64,000 nucleotides of DNA from Pseudomonas orientalis (GCF_001439815.1 NZ_JYLM01000001.1:310001-374000); one strand, 5' to 3'; counted from the stretch's first letter, positions 15,384 to 29,255 are shown. A program made the numbers and translations. The notes: generated by a model not told the origin, from the sequence alone.

Positions 15384-15409
15384 CCCCGGCGACTAATTAT
15401 TTGCCGGGG
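15384..15409. other. CCCCGGC / GCCGGGG dyad over the pvdG promoter
   Basis: A perfect 7-bp inverted repeat with a 12-base spacer that contains TAATT of the PvdS-type -35. It could be an operator or a hairpin formed by read-through transcripts. Confidence 0.45.
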
Positions 15410-15417
15410 CCGTCCGT
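15394..15417 (+). promoter_or_regulatory. PvdS-dependent (iron-starvation box) promoter of pvdG-pvdL
   Basis: TAATT at 15394-15398, exactly 16 bases, then CGT at 15415-15417. The consensus is TAAAT-N16/17-CGT, so one -35 base differs. It is the only such match found before pvdG. Confidence 0.72.
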
Positions 15418-15527
15418 TCTTCTGGGTGACAGGTCCGTTAGCAAACGGCCAGGGATCAGCACCCGCAGGAGGGCGAAATGGGTTTTTATCGTGCACACAG
15501 CGTGTTTCAGCTTGGAGTTCTCGAGTG

Positions 15528-16280
15528 ATGAGTACGCCACCGTCGCTGCGCCTGTTCTGCCTGCCCCATTCAGGCGCCAGCGCCTCGGTCTACGCACGTT
15601 GGCGCCGCGTATTGCCGGACTGGTTGCAGGTCTGCCCGCTGGAACTGCCGGGGCGGGGCATGCGCATGGGCGAACCGCTGCAGCGCGATATCAAGGTTCT
15701 GGCTGCCCAGCTCGCCCTCGAAATCAGCCGCGACCTGAACGGTCCCTATGCACTGTTCGGCCACAGCCTCGGCGGCCTGCTGGCGTTCGAGCTGGCGCAT
15801 GCCCTGAACGCGCGCAAGGTGCCGGCGCCGCTGGCGTTGTTTGTCTCCGGCACCGCCGGCCCGGCGCGGCGCGATGTCAGCGAATACGCCATCGAAAAGA
15901 CCGACGCCCAGTTGATCGCCCGTTTGCGCGAGCTGCAGGGTACCAGCGACGACGCGTTGGCCAATCCTGAGCTGATGCAATTGATGCTGCCGATCCTGCG
16001 CGCCGATTTCCTGCTATGCGGCAGTTTCACCTATGGCGAACGCGAGCCGCTGGGCCTGCCGATCCATGTGCTGGGCGGCAAGCAGGACAGCGTGCGCGCC
16101 GACCAGTTGCTCGACTGGCAACTCGAAGCCGCCAGCGGCTTTTCCCTCGACATGTTCGAGGGACATCACTTCTTTCTCGTGCAGCACGAAAGCGCCGTGC
16201 TGCGCTGCGTGCGGCGCTATGCCGAGGCACACCTGGCCCGCTGGCGCAATGGCGCGGCGCAGCAACGCGTCGCCGGCTGA
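15528..16280 (+). CDS. pvdG: Pyoverdine type II thioesterase PvdG
   Basis: 250 residues, alpha/beta hydrolase of the external thioesterase family. It starts [19 protein letters not shown], has the nucleophile motif GHSLGG at about residues 81-86 and the late catalytic His in [11 protein letters not shown]. Such enzymes clear misprimed acyl groups from NRPS carrier domains. The gene order pvdS-pvdG-pvdL is that of P. aeruginosa. The ATG at 15528 follows GGAG; longer readings from the GTG at 15426 add sequence unlike thioesterases. It is about 50 bases before pvdL and probably in one transcript with it. Confidence 0.93.
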   Translation: MSTPPSLRLFCLPHSGASASVYARWRRVLPDWLQVCPLELPGRGMRMGEPLQRDIKVLAAQLALEISRDLNGPYALFGHSLGGLLAFELAHALNARKVPAPLALFVSGTAGPARRDVSEYAIEKTDAQLIARLRELQGTSDDALANPELMQLMLPILRADFLLCGSFTYGEREPLGLPIHVLGGKQDSVRADQLLDWQLEAASGFSLDMFEGHHFFLVQHESAVLRCVRRYAEAHLARWRNGAAQQRVAG

Positions 16281-16331
16281 ACCTCACCGACTTCCCGAAT
16301 TTCCCGTAAGCCGATTTCAGGCAGGAACCCC

Positions 16332-19300
16332 ATGATGGACGCCTTCGAACTTCCCCGCACTCTGGTCCAGTCCCTCCAACGCCGTGCCGCGCAGACGCCG
16401 GACCGGATCGCCCTGCGCTTTCTGGCCGAGTCCGCCGAGCACAGCGTGGTGCTCAGCTACCGTGACCTGGACCAGCGCGCGCGCACCATCGCCGCCGCCT
16501 TGCAAGCGGATGTCGCGTTGGGCGAGCGCGCGGTGCTGTTGTTTCCCAGCGGCCCGGACTATGTCGCGGCGTTCTTTGGTTGCCTGTACGCCGGGGTGAT
16601 CGCGGTGCCGGCTTACCCGCCGGAATCGAGCAAGCGCCATCATCAGGAGCGCTTGCTGTCGATCATCAGCGATGCCGAGCCGCGCCTGCTGCTGACCATT
16701 GCCAGTCTCGCCGAAGGCCTGGCGCAGATCGAAAACGCGCCACCGCTGTTGAGCGTGGACACTCTTGACGCGCAGCTTGCCGACCGTTGGGTCGCCCCCG
16801 AGTTGCAGCCCGACGACATCGCCTTCCTGCAATACACCTCCGGCTCCACCGCGCTGCCCAAGGGCGTGCAAGTCAGCCACGCCAACCTGGTGGCCAACGA
16901 AGTGCTGATCCGCCGCGGCTTTGGCATCGACCTCAACCCCGACGATGTGATCGTCAGCTGGCTGCCGCTGTACCATGACATGGGCCTGATCGGCGGCCTG
17001 CTGCAACCGATCTTCAGCGGCGTGCCGTGCGTGTTGATGTCGCCGGGCTACTTCCTGGCGCGGCCGCTGCGCTGGCTCGAAGCGATCAGCGAATACGGCG
17101 GCACCATCAGCGGTGGCCCGGACTTCGCCTACCGCCTGTGCAGCGAACGGGTCAGCGAGTCGGCCCTGGAACGCCTGGACCTGAGCACCTGGCGCGTGGC
17201 CTATTCCGGCTCCGAGCCGATCCGCCTGGATACCCTGGAGCGGTTTGCCGAAAAGTTCGCCGCGTGTGGTTTCAGCTCGAATCATTTCTTCGCGTCCTAT
17301 GGCTTGGCCGAAGCGACCTTGTTTGTCGCCGGTGGCCGCCGTGGCCACGGCATCCCGGCGCTGCACCTGGATGCGCAGGCGCTGGCCGCCAACCGCGCCG
17401 AGCCGGGGCAGGACAGTGCTGTGATGAGCAGTGCGGTCATGAGTTGCGGCACCCACCAGCCGGACCACGCCGTGCTGATTGCCGACCCTCACACGCTCAG
17501 CGAGCTGGCCGACAATTGCGTGGGCGAACTCTGGGCCAGCGGCCCGAGCATTGCCCAGGGTTACTGGCGCAACCCCGAAGCCACCGCCAGAACCTTCGTC
17601 CAGCACGCCGGCCGGACCTGGCTGCGCACCGGCGACCTGGGGTTTATCCGTGACGGTGAGGTGTACATCACCGGGCGCTTGAAAGACCTGTTGATCGTGC
17701 GCGGGCACAATCTGTACCCGCAGGACATCGAACAAACCATCGAGCGTGAGGTGGAGGTGGTGCGCAAGGGCCGGGTGGCCGCCTTTGCGGTGAACGACCA
17801 CGGCGTGGAAGGCATCGGCATTGCTGCGGAAATCAGCCGCAGCGTGCAGAAAATCCTGCCGCCCGAAGCGCTGATCAAAGCGATTCGCCAAGCGGTGGCC
17901 GAGGCCTGCCAGGAAGCGCCGTGCGTGGTGGTGCTGCTCAATCCGGGCGCGCTGCCGAAAACCTCCAGCGGCAAGGTGCAACGGGCGGCGTGTGCGTTGC
18001 GCCATGCCGATGGCAGCCTCGACCGCTATGCGCAGTTCCCCGATCTGCAAGCGCCAGCCAGTGAAGCCGCGCTGGAATCGGCCCTGCAAAACCGGATCGC
18101 CGCGATCTGGTGCGAGCAACTGCAGGTGGCCACGGTCGCCGCCGATGATCACTTTTTCCTGCTCGGCGGCAACTCCATCAGCGCGACCCAAGTGGTCGCG
18201 CGCCTGCGCGAAACCCTGGGCCTGGAGCTGAACCTGCGCCTGCTGTTCGAAGCGCCCACCCTGCAAGGCTTCGCCGCCAGCGTCGCGCGCCTGCAACAGG
18301 ACGGCGGCGTTGCTCAGGGCGCGATGGCCTCTGTGTCGCGCCAGGACGACCTGCCGCAATCCCTGGCCCAGAACCGCCTGTGGATCACCTGGCAACTGGA
18401 CCCGAACAGCAGCGCCTACACCATCCCCGGCGCCCTGCGCCTGCGCGGCGAGCTGGACGAAGACGCCGTGCGCTCAAGCTTCCAGCAGTTGATCCAGCGC
18501 CACGAAGCCTTGCGTACACGCTTTTACGAGCGCGATGGCCAGGGCTTTCAGCGTGTCGAGGCCGCAACGGATTTCGCGCTGCACGTCATCGACCTCGGCG
18601 ACTTGCCCGATGCCGAGCGCCAGGCGCGTGCGCAGCAGGTCCGCGAAGATCAGGCGCGTACCCGGTTCGACCTGGAGAAAGGCCCGCTGCTGTGGGTCAC
18701 CCTGGTGCGCCTGGACGATGAGGACCATCAACTGCTGGTGACGTTGCACCACATCATCGCCGATGGCTGGTCGCTGAATATCCTGATTGACGAGTTCTCG
18801 CGCCTGTACGCCGCTGCTGTCCAGGGCCAGCCCCTTGAGTTGCCGCCACTGACCCTGCAATACGCCGACTACGCCAGTTGGCAGCGTCAGTGGCTGGCCG
18901 CCGGTGAAGGCCAGCGGCAGTTGGCGTACTGGAAGGCGACGCTGGGGGAGGAGCATCCGCCCCTCAACCTGGCCACCGACCGCCCACGCTCGGCGCAGGC
19001 GCGCAACAGCGCCGCGCGGCATACCGTACGCCTGGACGCGTCCCTCAGCGCCGCGATTGGCCAGACCGCGCGCACCCATGAATCCACCCCGTTCATGCTG
19101 CTGCTGGCAGCGTTCCAGACCCTGTTGTATCGCTACAGCGGCCAGCGCGATATCCGCATCGGCGTGCCCAATGCCAATCGCCCGCGCCAGGAAACCCAAG
19201 GCCTGGTCGGCTTTTTCATCAACACCCTGGTGCTGCGTGCCGAGCTCGACGGGCGCCTGCCGTTCAACCAGCTGCTGGCCGCGACACGCCAGGCTGCACT

Positions 19301-22300
19301 GAACGCCCAGGCCCATCAGGACCTGCCGTTCGAGCAACTGCTGGAGGCCTTCCCCCAGGCGCGTGAACAGGGCCTGTTCCAGGTGATGTTCAACCACCAG
19401 CAACGTGACCTCGGCGCCCTGCGCCGCCTGCCGGGCCTGCTCGCCGATGAGCTGCCATGGCACAGCCGCGAGGCCAAGTTCGACCTGCAACTGCACAGTG
19501 AAGAAGATCGAAGCGGACGCTTGAGCCTGTCGTTCGACTACGCCGATGAACTGTTCGACAGCACCACCATCGAGCGTCTGGCCGAGCATTACATCCACCT
19601 GCTGCAAGCGGTCTGCGCGCAACCCCAGCACGCCGTGGGCGAGCTGAAACTCACCGCAGAGGACGAGCAACACGCGTGGAGCCAGGCGCCGTGCGCACCG
19701 GCCCGACAGTGGTTGCCCGAACTGCTCAACCTGCACACCTCGGACACCCCTGCGCTGGTCTGGCAGGACGGCAGCTTGAGCTTCGCCCAACTGCACACCC
19801 AGGCCAACCGCCTGGCGCATTACCTGCGCGACAAGGGGGTGGGCCCGGACGTCTGCGTGGGCATCGCCGCCGAGCGTTCGCCGCAGTTGCTGATCGGTCT
19901 GCTGGCGATCATCAAGGCCGGTGGCGCCTATGTGCCGCTGGACCCGGATTACCCCGCCGAGCGCCTGGCCTTCATGCTCGAGGACAGCGGCGTGCACCTG
20001 CTGTTGACCCAGACCGCGTTGCTGGAACGACTGCCGACGACTCCAGGCGTTTGTGTGATTGCCATGGACAGCCTGCATCTGGACAGCTGGCCGAGCCAGC
20101 CACCGGGCCTGCACCTGCACGGCGACAACCTCGCCTACGTGATCTACACCTCCGGCTCCACCGGCCAGCCCAAGGGCGTGGGCAACACCCACGCGGCGCT
20201 GGCCGAGCGCTTGCAGTGGATGCAGGCCACCTACCGGTTGGACGCCAGCGACGTGCTGATGCAAAAGGCGCCGATCAGTTTCGACGTGTCGGTGTGGGAG
20301 TGCTTCTGGCCGCTGATCGTCGGTTGCCGCCTGGTGCTGGCGGGGCCGGGTGAGCATCGCGACCCGCACCGCATCGGGCAATTGGTGCGGGAGCACGGCG
20401 TGACCACGCTGCACTTCGTGCCGCCGTTGCTGCAGTTGTTTATCGACGAACCGCTGGTGGCCGAATGCACCAGCCTGCGCCGCCTGTTCTCCGGCGGCGA
20501 AGCCTTGCCCGCCGAACTGCGCAACCGCGTATTGGCACGCCTGCCGGCGGTGCAATTGCACAACCGTTATGGCCCGACCGAGACCGCGATCAACGTCACC
20601 CATTGGCGCTGCTCGGTGGAAGATGGCGCGCGCTCGCCAATTGGCCGGCCACTGGGCAATGTGATTTGCCGCGTGCTGGATGAAGAGCTCAACCCGCTGC
20701 CGGCCGGTGTGCCGGGTGAACTGTGCATCGGCGGCATAGGCCTGGCGCGCGGCTATCTCGGCCGTGCGGGGCTTACCGCCGAACGCTTCGTGGCCGACCC
20801 GCTGGGCGAGCCCGGGGCGCGCCTGTATCGCACCGGCGACCGTGCGCGCTGGAGCCTTGAGGGTGTGCTTGATTACCTGGGGCGTCTCGATCAGCAGGTC
20901 AAGCTGCGCGGCCTGCGGGTGGAGCCGCAGGAAATCGAAGCGCGCATGCTGGCGGTGGAGGGCATCGCCCAGGCCGTGGTGCTGGTGCGTGACGATCAGT
21001 TGATCGGTTACTACGCCGGCCCTGTCGAACTGGATGCACAGGCGGTAAAAACCGCACTGGCGGCCCAGTTGCCCGAGTACATGGTGCCCGCCCACCTGAT
21101 GCACCTGGAAGCCATGCCCTTGAGCCCCAGTGGCAAGCTCGACCGCCGCGCATTGCCGCAACCGGTGCGACAAACCCGCGAACATGTCGAACCCGAGACG
21201 CCATTGCAGCAGCAGATCGCGGCAATCTGGCGCGAAGTGCTCGGTCTGCCGCGTATCGGCCTGCGCGACGACTTTTTCGCCCTGGGCGGCCACTCGTTGC
21301 TGGCCACGCAAATCATCTCCCGCACCCGCCAGGCCTGCGACGTCGAGCTGCCCTTGCGCACCTTGTTCGACGCCAGCGAGCTGGGCGATTTCACCGCACA
21401 CGTGGGCCTGATCCAGGCGTCGGGCCAGCGCAACCAACAAACGCCAATCGCCAGGGTCGACCGCAGCGCGCCCGTGCCGTTGTCCTATTCCCAGCAGCGC
21501 ATGTGGTTCCTCTGGCAGATGGAACCGGACAGCCCGGCTTACAACGTCGGTGGCATGGCACGGCTGCGCGGGGTGCTGGATGTGGGGCGTTTCGAGGCAG
21601 CGTTGCAGGCCTTGATCATGCGTCACGAAACCTTGCGCACCACCTTTCCGAGCGTCGATGGCGTGGCCTGTCAGCATGTATCGCCACAGACCGGCGTGCG
21701 CATGGACTGGCAGGACTTCTCGGCACTCAACGAGACCGAGCGCCAGCAGCGTTTGCAGCGCCTGGCCGATCAGGAAGCGCATACGCCGTTCAACCTGGAA
21801 CGCGGGCCGTTGCTGCGCGCCTGCCTGGTCAAGGCCGGCGAGCAGGAACATTACCTGGTGCTGACCCTGCACCATATCGTCACCGAAGGCTGGGCCATGG
21901 ACATCTTTGCCCGTGAACTCAGTGCGCTGTACGAAGCCTTCATCGACGAGCGCGACTCACCGCTGGCGCCGCTGCCGGTGCAGTACCTGGACTACAGCGT
22001 GTGGCAACGCCAATGGCTGGAATCGGGCGAGCGTCAACGCCAGCTGGATTACTGGACGGCGCAACTGGGCAGTGAACATCCGCTGCTGGAACTGCCTGGC
22101 GACCGCCCGCGCCCGGCGGTGCAAAGTCATCGCGGCGAGCTGTACCGCTTCGACCTGAGCGATGCGCTGGCCGCCCGCGTGCGCGCCTTCAACGCCGAAC
22201 AGGGCCTGACCCTGTTCATGACCATGACCGCCACCCTCGCCGTGTTGCTCTACCGCTACAGCGGCCAGACCGACCTGCGCATCGGCGCGCCGGTGGCCAA

Positions 22301-25300
22301 CCGTATCCGCCCGGAAAGCGAAGGGCTGATCGGCGCGTTCCTCAACACCCAGGTGTTGCGGTGCCAGCTCAATGGGCAGATGAGTGTGGCGCAGTTGTTC
22401 GAGCAGGTGCGTCACACCGTGATCGAAGGCCAGTCCCATCAGGACCTGCCGTTCGACCATCTGGTGGAGGCGCTGCAACCGCCGCGCAGCGCGGCGTATA
22501 ACCCGCTGTTCCAGGTGATGTGCAACGTGCAGCGCTGGGAGTTCCAGCAGAGCCGCCAACTGGCCGGCATGACCGTCGAGTACCTGGCCAACGATGCCCG
22601 CGCCACCAAGTTCGACCTCAACCTGGAAGTCACCGACCTCGACCATCGCCTGGGCTGCTGCCTGACCTACAGCACCGACCTGTTCGACGAACCGCGCATC
22701 GCCCGCATGGCCGCGCATTGGCGCAACCTCCTGGAAGCGCTGATCGACAATCCGCACCAACGCCTCAGCGAACTGCCGTTGCTCAGCGCCGCCGAGCAGC
22801 GTGCCCTGCAGGACAGTCTCGGGGTTGAAGCCGGAGCGCATCGTCTGGACCAGTGCATCCAAACCCTGTTCAGCCGGCAGGCGCGCAAGCGTGCCGATGC
22901 GCCGGCGCTGACCTTTGCCGGTGTGACCCTCACTTACGCCGAACTCGACGCCCGCGCCAATCGCCTGGCCTGGATGCTGCGCGAACGCGGCGTCGGCCCG
23001 CAGGTGCGCGTCGGCCTGGCGTTGCCGCGCTCGCTGGAAATGGTCATCGGCCTGCTGGCGATCCTCAAGGCCGGCGGCGCCTACGTGCCGCTGGACCCGG
23101 AATACCCGCTGGACCGCCTGCATTACATGATCGAAGACAGCGGCATCGGCCTGCTGCTCAGCGATGCGGCGATGTTCCAGGCCCTTGGCGAGCTGCCGCA
23201 GACGCTGGCGTGCTGGTGCCTGGAAGAAGACTCACCGGCACTGGAAAATTATCCGGCCGATGAGTTGCCGTTTATCAGCCTGCCGCAACACCAGGCATAC
23301 CTGATCTACACCTCCGGTTCCACCGGCCAGCCCAAAGGCGTGGTGGTGACCCAGGGTGAAATCGCCATGCATTGCCAGGCTGTTATCGAGCGTTTCGGCA
23401 TGCGCCCGGACGACTGCGAACTGCACTTTTATTCGATCAACTTCGATGCCGCCACCGAGCGCCTGCTGGTGCCGTTGCTCAGCGGTGCCCAGGTGGTAGT
23501 GCGTGCCCAGGGCCAGTGGGACGCCGAAGAAATCTGCGCGCTGATCCGCAGTCATCGCGTGAATATCCTCGGGTTCACCCCCAGCTACGGCAGTCAGTTG
23601 GCGCAGTGGCTGGCCACGCAAAACCAGACCTTGCCGGTGCGCATGTGCATCACCGGCGGTGAGGCATTGACCGGTGAACATCTGCAGCGTATTCGCGCGG
23701 CTTTCCAGCCAGAGGTGTTCTTCAACGCCTACGGCCCGACCGAAACCGTGGTGATGCCGCTGGCCAGCCTGGCGCCGGAACACCTGGAGGAGGGCGTGGC
23801 CAGCGTGCCGATCGGCAGCATCGTCGGCGCGCGCGTGGCGTACATTCTCGACGCCGACCTGGCCCTGGTGCCGCAAGGCGCGAGCGGTGAGTTGTACATC
23901 GGCGGTGCGGGCCTGGCTCAGGGCTATCACCAGCGTCCGGCGATGACGGCGGAGCGCTTTGTCGCCGATCCATTCACTGGCAATGGCGGGCGCCTGTACC
24001 GCACCGGTGACCTGGTGCGCCAGTGCGCCGATGGGCAGGTGGAGTACCTGGGGCGTATCGACCATCAGGTGAAGATTCGCGGTTTCCGCATCGAATTGGG
24101 CGAGATCGAAACGCGCCTGCTGGAGCATGGGGCCGTGCGTGAAGCGGTGGTGCTGGCACTGGATTCGCCGAGCGGCAAACAGCTGGTGGCATACCTGGTC
24201 AGCGACGCCGCGCACGGCGCCTTGCGCGATGCGCTGAAGGCTCACCTCAAGGCGCACTTGCCGGACTACATGGTGCCCGCGCACCTGATCGTACTCGACA
24301 GCATGCCGCTGACCGCCAACGGCAAGCTCGACCGGCGCGCCCTGCCGCAGCCCGATCCTGAAGCGAACCGCCAAACGTACGTGGCGCCGCGCAATGCGCT
24401 GGAAAGCACATTGGCGCACATCTGGTGCGCGGTGCTGAACCTGCAGCAGGTCGGCCTGGACGATAACTTCTTCGAGCTGGGCGGCGATTCGATCCTGTCG
24501 ATCCAGGTGGTCAGCCGTGCGCGGCAGGCGGGCATTCATTTCAGCCCGCGTGACCTGTTCCAGCACCAGACCGTGCAAAGCCTGGCCGCTGTCGCCACGC
24601 GCGTCGACACGCTCAGCGCCGAGCAAGGTGTGCTCACCGGCCGTTCGGGCCTTACGCCGATCCAGCATTGGTTCTTCGACGCCGACATTCCGGCGCGCCA
24701 GCACTGGAACCAGGCCCTGGTGCTCAAACCGCTGCAACTGCTCGACCCGCATTGCCTGGAACAGGCCCTGCTGGCGGTGCTGGAACATCACGACGCGTTG
24801 CGCCTGAGCTTCACCCGGCGCGATGCCCAGTGGCACGCCGAACACCTGGCCGTGCCCCAGGGCGGCGTATTGATGCAGGCGCAGGTGCGCGAGATGAATC
24901 ACTGCACCGCGCTGTTCACCGACACCCAACGCAGCCTCGACCTGGCACACGGCCCGCTGCTGCGCGCCTTGCTGGTGGACGGCCCGCAGGGTCAACAGCG
25001 CCTGCTGATCGCCATCCATCACCTGGTGGTGGATGGCGTGTCCTGGCGCGTGTTGCTCGAAGACCTGCAAACGGTTTATCGCCAACTGAGCGCAGGCCAG
25101 TCCGTCAGCCTGCCGGCCAAGACCAGCGCATTGCGCGATTGGGCCGCACGTTTGCAGGCCTATGCCCACAGCGAATCCCTGCGCGAAGAACTGGGCCTGT
25201 GGCAAGCGCAACTGGCCGGCCCGGCGCTGGCGTTGCCGGCGGATCGTCCACACGGTGCACTGCGCCAGCGTGACGCCGAGACCGTCAGCGTGCGCCTGGA

Positions 25301-28300
25301 TGTCGAGCGCACCCAACAGTTGCTGCAACAAGCGCCGAGCGCCTACCGCACCCAGGTCAACGATCTGCTGCTGACCGCCCTGGCTCGCGTGCTGTGCCGC
25401 TGGAGCGGTCACGACTCGGCGTTGATTCAACTGGAAGGTCATGGCCGCGAAAGCCTGTTCGATGACATCGACCTGACCCGCAGCGTGGGCTGGTTCACCA
25501 GCGCTTACCCGTTGCGCCTGACCCCGCAGGCGGAGCAGGGTGATTCGATCAAGGCGATCAAGGAGCAATTGCGCGGTGTACCGCACAAAGGCCTGGGCTA
25601 CGGCGTGCTGCGCTATCTGGCGGATGACCCGTGCCAACTCACCCTCGCCGCGCTGCCGAGCGCCGACATGACCTTCAATTACCTCGGCCAGTTCGACCAG
25701 AGCTTTGGCGCCGATGCGCTGTTCCATCCGCTGGAAGAATCCGCCGGCCTTGCCCACGACCCCGATGCACCGCTGCCCAACGCGCTGAGTGTCGACAGCC
25801 AGGTGTACGGCGGCGAACTGGTGCTGCGCTGGACCTTCAGCCGCGAACGCCACGATCAGCAGACCATCCGCGAGCTGGCCGAGGCGTACCTGGCCGAATT
25901 GCACAGCCTGATCGCCCATTGCCTCAAGGACGATGCCGGTGGCCTCACGCCGTCTGATTTCCCGCTGGCACGGCTGACCCAGGCGCAACTGGACAGCCTG
26001 CCGGTAGCGGCCGGCGTCATCGACGATGTCTACCCGCTGACCCCGATGCAAGAGGGTCTGCTGCTGCACACCCTGCTGGAACCGGGCACCGGCCTGTATT
26101 ACATGCAGGACCGCTACCGCATCAACAGTGCCCTCGATCCCGAGCGTTTCGCCCAGGCCTGGCAGGCGGTGATCGCCCGCCATGAAGCCTTGCGTGCCTC
26201 GTTCTGCTGGAACGTCGGCGAAGACATGCTGCAAGTGATCCACAAGCCGGGCAGCACGCCGATTGACTACCTGGACTGGAGCGCCGACCCCGAGAGCGAG
26301 CACGAGCCGCGTCTGCAAGCCTTGCTCAAGGCCGAGCGCGAGGCCGGATTCGATCTGCTCAACCAGGCGCCGTTCCACTTGCGCCTGATCCGCGTGGGCG
26401 AGGCGCGTTACTGGTTCATGATGAGCAACCACCACATCCTTATCGATGCCTGGTGCCGTTCGCTGTTGATGAACGACTTTTTCGAGATCTACCGCGCCCT
26501 GGGCGAAGGGCGCGACGCGCAACTGGCCACGCCGCCGCGCTACCGGGACTACATCGCCTGGCTGCAACGCCAGGACCTGGACGAAGCGCGCCAGTGGTGG
26601 CAGCGCAACCTGCAAGGTTTCGAGCGCACCACGCCGATCCCCAGCGACCGGCCGTTGCTGCGCGAACATGCAGGCCACAGCGGCGGCATGGTGGTGGGCG
26701 ACTGCTACACCCGTCTGGATGCCCGTGACGGCGCGCAATTGCGCGAGCTGGCCCAGGCTCACCAGCTCACCGTCAACACCTTCGCCCAGGCGGCCTGGGC
26801 GTTGGTGCTGCGGCGCGTGAGCGGTGATCGCGACGTGGTGTTCGGCGTCACCGTGGCCGGGCGTCCGGTGGACATGCCCGAGATGCAGCGCACCGTGGGT
26901 CTGTTTATCAACAGCATCGCGCTGCGGGTAAAGCTGCCCGAGGACGGCCAGCCTTGCGGCGTGCGCCAGTGGTTGAGCGGCTTGCTCGACAGCAATATGC
27001 AACTGCGCGAATACGAATACCTGCCGCTGGTGACTATTCAGGAGCACAGCGAACTGCCCAAGGGCCAGCCGCTGTTCGACAGCCTGTTCGTGTTCGAAAA
27101 CGCCCCGGTGGAAAGCTCGGTGCTCAGCCATGCGCAAAGCCTGAATGCCACCTCCGATTCCGGGCGTACCCACACCAACTTCCCGCTGACCGCCGTGTGC
27201 TACCCGGGCGATGACCTGGGCTTGCACCTGTCCTACGACCAGCGCTACTTCGATGAAACCACCGTGCAAGGCATGCTCGCCGAGTTCAAGCGCCTGTTGC
27301 TGGCACTGGTGCAGGGCTTTCATGGCGACATGGCCGACCTGCCGCTGATCGGCGAGCCGGAGCGCGCGTTCCTGGTGGATGGCTGCAACCAGAGCGAACA
27401 CGACTACCCGCTGGCGCGCAGCTATGTCGAGTTGTTCGAAGAACGGGTGGCACAGCATCCGCAACGTATCGCCGCCAGCTGCCTCGACCGGCAATGGAGC
27501 TATGACGAGTTGAACCGGCGCAGCAACGGCCTGGGGCATGCGCTGATTGCCGCAGGCGTGGGCCCGGACCAACCGGTGGCCTTGCTGGCCGAGCGTGACC
27601 TGGAACTGCTCGGCATGATCATCGGCAGCTTCAAGGCCGGTGCCGGCTACCTGCCGCTGGACCCTGGCCTGCCGGGCCCGCGCCTGAGCCGTATCATCGA
27701 CCTGAGCCGCACGCCCTTGCTGGTGTGCACCGAAGCGTGCCGGGAACAGGCCATCGAACTGCTCGACGGCGTCGAGTGCCAGCTGCTGGTGTGGGAGGAA
27801 ATCCCCGCCCGTGGCGAGAACCCGGGCGTCTACAGTGCCCCCGACAACCTCGCCTACGTGATCTACACCTCAGGTTCCACCGGCCTGCCCAAGGGCGTGA
27901 TGGTCGAACAGCGCGGCATGCTCAATAACCAACTGAGCAAGGTGCCGTACCTGCAACTGAGCGACGCCGATGTGATCGCGCAGACCGCTTCGCAAAGCTT
28001 CGATATTTCCGTGTGGCAGTTCCTCGCCGCGCCGCTGTTCGGCGCGCGGGTGGATATTGTGCCGAACGCCCTTGCTCATGATCCGCAGGGGTTGTTGGAA
28101 CATGTTCAGGCACAGGGCATCACTGTGCTGGAGAGTGTGCCGTCGCTGATCCAGGGCATGCTCGCCCAGGATCACATTCGTCTCGACGGCCTGCGCTGGA
28201 TGCTGCCCACCGGTGAAGCGATGCCGCCGGAACTGGCGCACCAATGGTTGCTGCGCTATCCGCAGATCGGCCTGGTCAACGCCTACGGCCCGGCGGAATG

Positions 28301-29243
28301 CTCGGATGATGTGGCGTTCTACCGCGTCGACCTGGCCTCGACCCGTGGCACCTATCTGCCGATTGGCACGCCCACCGACAACAACCGTTTGTACCTGCTG
28401 GACGGCGCGCTGGAGCTGGTGCCTCAAGGCGCCGCCGGTGAACTCTGCGTGGCCGGCACCGGCGTCGGTCGGGGTTACGTCAGCGACCCGCTGCGCACCG
28501 CACCGGTGTTTGTGCCGAACCCGTTCGGCGCACCGGGCGAGCGCCTGTACCGCACCGGCGACCTGGCGCGTCGACGCAGCGATGGCGTGCTGGAGTACGT
28601 CGGACGCATCGACCATCAGGTGAAGATTCGCGGCTACCGCATCGAACTGGGCGAAATTGAAGCGCGCCTGCACGAGCAGCCCGAGGTGCGTGATGCGGCG
28701 ATTGGCGTGCAGGATGGCGTCAACGGCAAGCACCTGGTGGGCTACCTGGTGGCGGCTGATCAAACCCTCAACCCAAGCGAACGCCTGGACCGCATCAAGC
28801 AACGCCTGCGCGCCGAACTGCCGGAATACATGGTGCCGCTGCACTGGCTGTGGCTCGAGCGCCTGCCGCTCAACGCCAATGGCAAACTCGACCGCAAGGC
28901 CCTGCCGGCCCTGGAAATCGGCCAGTTGCACAGCCAGGACTACCTGGCGCCGCGCAATCAACTGGAAACCACCCTGGCCGCGATCTGGGCCGAAGTGCTC
29001 AAGGTCGAACGGGTAGGGGTGCAGGACAACTTCTTCGAACTGGGCGGGCATTCGTTGCTGGCCACGCAGATCGCTTCGCGTGTGCAGAAAACCTTGCAGC
29101 GCGATGTGCCGTTGAGGGCAATGTTCGAGTGCAGCACGGTGGCGGAACTGGCCGAGTATATCGAGGGGTTGGCGGGGAACGAGATCAGTGCAGAGAAGGT
29201 GGACCGGTTGAGTGATTTGATGGCGCAGTTGGAGGGGTTGTGA
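16332..29243 (+). CDS. pvdL: Pyoverdine NRPS PvdL (chromophore precursor synthetase)
   Basis: 4303 residues, close to the P. aeruginosa PvdL size. Domain order with approximate positions: acyl-AMP ligase 1-575; carrier 585-655 (S615 in LGGNS); condensation 675-1110 (HHIIADG at 806); adenylation 1125-1600; carrier (S1655); condensation 1712-2150 (HHIVTEG at 1847); adenylation 2175-2650; carrier (S2720 in LGGDS); epimerisation 2770-3215 (HHLVVDG at 2896); condensation 3230-3680 (HHILIDA at 3367); adenylation 3697-4180; carrier (S4241). No thioesterase domain ends it. In the known pathway it loads a fatty acid, then L-Glu, D-Tyr and L-Dab. The final adenylation domain gives pocket residues DIWELTADD, which fits Dab as I recall that code. 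The chain passes to other, unseen NRPSs. Confidence 0.97.
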   Translation: MMDAFELPRTLVQSLQRRAAQTPDRIALRFLAESAEHSVVLSYRDLDQRARTIAAALQADVALGERAVLLFPSGPDYVAAFFGCLYAGVIAVPAYPPESSKRHHQERLLSIISDAEPRLLLTIASLAEGLAQIENAPPLLSVDTLDAQLADRWVAPELQPDDIAFLQYTSGSTALPKGVQVSHANLVANEVLIRRGFGIDLNPDDVIVSWLPLYHDMGLIGGLLQPIFSGVPCVLMSPGYFLARPLRWLEAISEYGGTISGGPDFAYRLCSERVSESALERLDLSTWRVAYSGSEPIRLDTLERFAEKFAACGFSSNHFFASYGLAEATLFVAGGRRGHGIPALHLDAQALAANRAEPGQDSAVMSSAVMSCGTHQPDHAVLIADPHTLSELADNCVGELWASGPSIAQGYWRNPEATARTFVQHAGRTWLRTGDLGFIRDGEVYITGRLKDLLIVRGHNLYPQDIEQTIEREVEVVRKGRVAAFAVNDHGVEGIGIAAEISRSVQKILPPEALIKAIRQAVAEACQEAPCVVVLLNPGALPKTSSGKVQRAACALRHADGSLDRYAQFPDLQAPASEAALESALQNRIAAIWCEQLQVATVAADDHFFLLGGNSISATQVVARLRETLGLELNLRLLFEAPTLQGFAASVARLQQDGGVAQGAMASVSRQDDLPQSLAQNRLWITWQLDPNSSAYTIPGALRLRGELDEDAVRSSFQQLIQRHEALRTRFYERDGQGFQRVEAATDFALHVIDLGDLPDAERQARAQQVREDQARTRFDLEKGPLLWVTLVRLDDEDHQLLVTLHHIIADGWSLNILIDEFSRLYAAAVQGQPLELPPLTLQYADYASWQRQWLAAGEGQRQLAYWKATLGEEHPPLNLATDRPRSAQARNSAARHTVRLDASLSAAIGQTARTHESTPFMLLLAAFQTLLYRYSGQRDIRIGVPNANRPRQETQGLVGFFINTLVLRAELDGRLPFNQLLAATRQAALNAQAHQDLPFEQLLEAFPQAREQGLFQVMFNHQQRDLGALRRLPGLLADELPWHSREAKFDLQLHSEEDRSGRLSLSFDYADELFDSTTIERLAEHYIHLLQAVCAQPQHAVGELKLTAEDEQHAWSQAPCAPARQWLPELLNLHTSDTPALVWQDGSLSFAQLHTQANRLAHYLRDKGVGPDVCVGIAAERSPQLLIGLLAIIKAGGAYVPLDPDYPAERLAFMLEDSGVHLLLTQTALLERLPTTPGVCVIAMDSLHLDSWPSQPPGLHLHGDNLAYVIYTSGSTGQPKGVGNTHAALAERLQWMQATYRLDASDVLMQKAPISFDVSVWECFWPLIVGCRLVLAGPGEHRDPHRIGQLVREHGVTTLHFVPPLLQLFIDEPLVAECTSLRRLFSGGEALPAELRNRVLARLPAVQLHNRYGPTETAINVTHWRCSVEDGARSPIGRPLGNVICRVLDEELNPLPAGVPGELCIGGIGLARGYLGRAGLTAERFVADPLGEPGARLYRTGDRARWSLEGVLDYLGRLDQQVKLRGLRVEPQEIEARMLAVEGIAQAVVLVRDDQLIGYYAGPVELDAQAVKTALAAQLPEYMVPAHLMHLEAMPLSPSGKLDRRALPQPVRQTREHVEPETPLQQQIAAIWREVLGLPRIGLRDDFFALGGHSLLATQIISRTRQACDVELPLRTLFDASELGDFTAHVGLIQASGQRNQQTPIARVDRSAPVPLSYSQQRMWFLWQMEPDSPAYNVGGMARLRGVLDVGRFEAALQALIMRHETLRTTFPSVDGVACQHVSPQTGVRMDWQDFSALNETERQQRLQRLADQEAHTPFNLERGPLLRACLVKAGEQEHYLVLTLHHIVTEGWAMDIFARELSALYEAFIDERDSPLAPLPVQYLDYSVWQRQWLESGERQRQLDYWTAQLGSEHPLLELPGDRPRPAVQSHRGELYRFDLSDALAARVRAFNAEQGLTLFMTMTATLAVLLYRYSGQTDLRIGAPVANRIRPESEGLIGAFLNTQVLRCQLNGQMSVAQLFEQVRHTVIEGQSHQDLPFDHLVEALQPPRSAAYNPLFQVMCNVQRWEFQQSRQLAGMTVEYLANDARATKFDLNLEVTDLDHRLGCCLTYSTDLFDEPRIARMAAHWRNLLEALIDNPHQRLSELPLLSAAEQRALQDSLGVEAGAHRLDQCIQTLFSRQARKRADAPALTFAGVTLTYAELDARANRLAWMLRERGVGPQVRVGLALPRSLEMVIGLLAILKAGGAYVPLDPEYPLDRLHYMIEDSGIGLLLSDAAMFQALGELPQTLACWCLEEDSPALENYPADELPFISLPQHQAYLIYTSGSTGQPKGVVVTQGEIAMHCQAVIERFGMRPDDCELHFYSINFDAATERLLVPLLSGAQVVVRAQGQWDAEEICALIRSHRVNILGFTPSYGSQLAQWLATQNQTLPVRMCITGGEALTGEHLQRIRAAFQPEVFFNAYGPTETVVMPLASLAPEHLEEGVASVPIGSIVGARVAYILDADLALVPQGASGELYIGGAGLAQGYHQRPAMTAERFVADPFTGNGGRLYRTGDLVRQCADGQVEYLGRIDHQVKIRGFRIELGEIETRLLEHGAVREAVVLALDSPSGKQLVAYLVSDAAHGALRDALKAHLKAHLPDYMVPAHLIVLDSMPLTANGKLDRRALPQPDPEANRQTYVAPRNALESTLAHIWCAVLNLQQVGLDDNFFELGGDSILSIQVVSRARQAGIHFSPRDLFQHQTVQSLAAVATRVDTLSAEQGVLTGRSGLTPIQHWFFDADIPARQHWNQALVLKPLQLLDPHCLEQALLAVLEHHDALRLSFTRRDAQWHAEHLAVPQGGVLMQAQVREMNHCTALFTDTQRSLDLAHGPLLRALLVDGPQGQQRLLIAIHHLVVDGVSWRVLLEDLQTVYRQLSAGQSVSLPAKTSALRDWAARLQAYAHSESLREELGLWQAQLAGPALALPADRPHGALRQRDAETVSVRLDVERTQQLLQQAPSAYRTQVNDLLLTALARVLCRWSGHDSALIQLEGHGRESLFDDIDLTRSVGWFTSAYPLRLTPQAEQGDSIKAIKEQLRGVPHKGLGYGVLRYLADDPCQLTLAALPSADMTFNYLGQFDQSFGADALFHPLEESAGLAHDPDAPLPNALSVDSQVYGGELVLRWTFSRERHDQQTIRELAEAYLAELHSLIAHCLKDDAGGLTPSDFPLARLTQAQLDSLPVAAGVIDDVYPLTPMQEGLLLHTLLEPGTGLYYMQDRYRINSALDPERFAQAWQAVIARHEALRASFCWNVGEDMLQVIHKPGSTPIDYLDWSADPESEHEPRLQALLKAEREAGFDLLNQAPFHLRLIRVGEARYWFMMSNHHILIDAWCRSLLMNDFFEIYRALGEGRDAQLATPPRYRDYIAWLQRQDLDEARQWWQRNLQGFERTTPIPSDRPLLREHAGHSGGMVVGDCYTRLDARDGAQLRELAQAHQLTVNTFAQAAWALVLRRVSGDRDVVFGVTVAGRPVDMPEMQRTVGLFINSIALRVKLPEDGQPCGVRQWLSGLLDSNMQLREYEYLPLVTIQEHSELPKGQPLFDSLFVFENAPVESSVLSHAQSLNATSDSGRTHTNFPLTAVCYPGDDLGLHLSYDQRYFDETTVQGMLAEFKRLLLALVQGFHGDMADLPLIGEPERAFLVDGCNQSEHDYPLARSYVELFEERVAQHPQRIAASCLDRQWSYDELNRRSNGLGHALIAAGVGPDQPVALLAERDLELLGMIIGSFKAGAGYLPLDPGLPGPRLSRIIDLSRTPLLVCTEACREQAIELLDGVECQLLVWEEIPARGENPGVYSAPDNLAYVIYTSGSTGLPKGVMVEQRGMLNNQLSKVPYLQLSDADVIAQTASQSFDISVWQFLAAPLFGARVDIVPNALAHDPQGLLEHVQAQGITVLESVPSLIQGMLAQDHIRLDGLRWMLPTGEAMPPELAHQWLLRYPQIGLVNAYGPAECSDDVAFYRVDLASTRGTYLPIGTPTDNNRLYLLDGALELVPQGAAGELCVAGTGVGRGYVSDPLRTAPVFVPNPFGAPGERLYRTGDLARRRSDGVLEYVGRIDHQVKIRGYRIELGEIEARLHEQPEVRDAAIGVQDGVNGKHLVGYLVAADQTLNPSERLDRIKQRLRAELPEYMVPLHWLWLERLPLNANGKLDRKALPALEIGQLHSQDYLAPRNQLETTLAAIWAEVLKVERVGVQDNFFELGGHSLLATQIASRVQKTLQRDVPLRAMFECSTVAELAEYIEGLAGNEISAEKVDRLSDLMAQLEGL

Positions 29244-29255
29244 GTACGCCACTGG

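Larger units (their letters stand above)
15228..15527. other. pvdS-pvdG divergent control region
   Basis: No gene is seen in these 300 bases. They hold the pvdS leader, its Fur-overlapped promoter near 15299-15329, and the PvdS-type promoter of pvdG at 15394-15417 with an overlapping dyad. The pvdG leader is about 100 bases. Confidence 0.8.

Noticed and set aside
23232..27572. 1446-codon open frame on the minus strand inside pvdL
   Set aside because: It mirrors the codon bias of pvdL, has no ribosome site or recognisable domain, and pvdL is certain. The 692- and 1133-codon minus-strand frames at 16317-18395 and 18474-21875 are rejected for the same reason.
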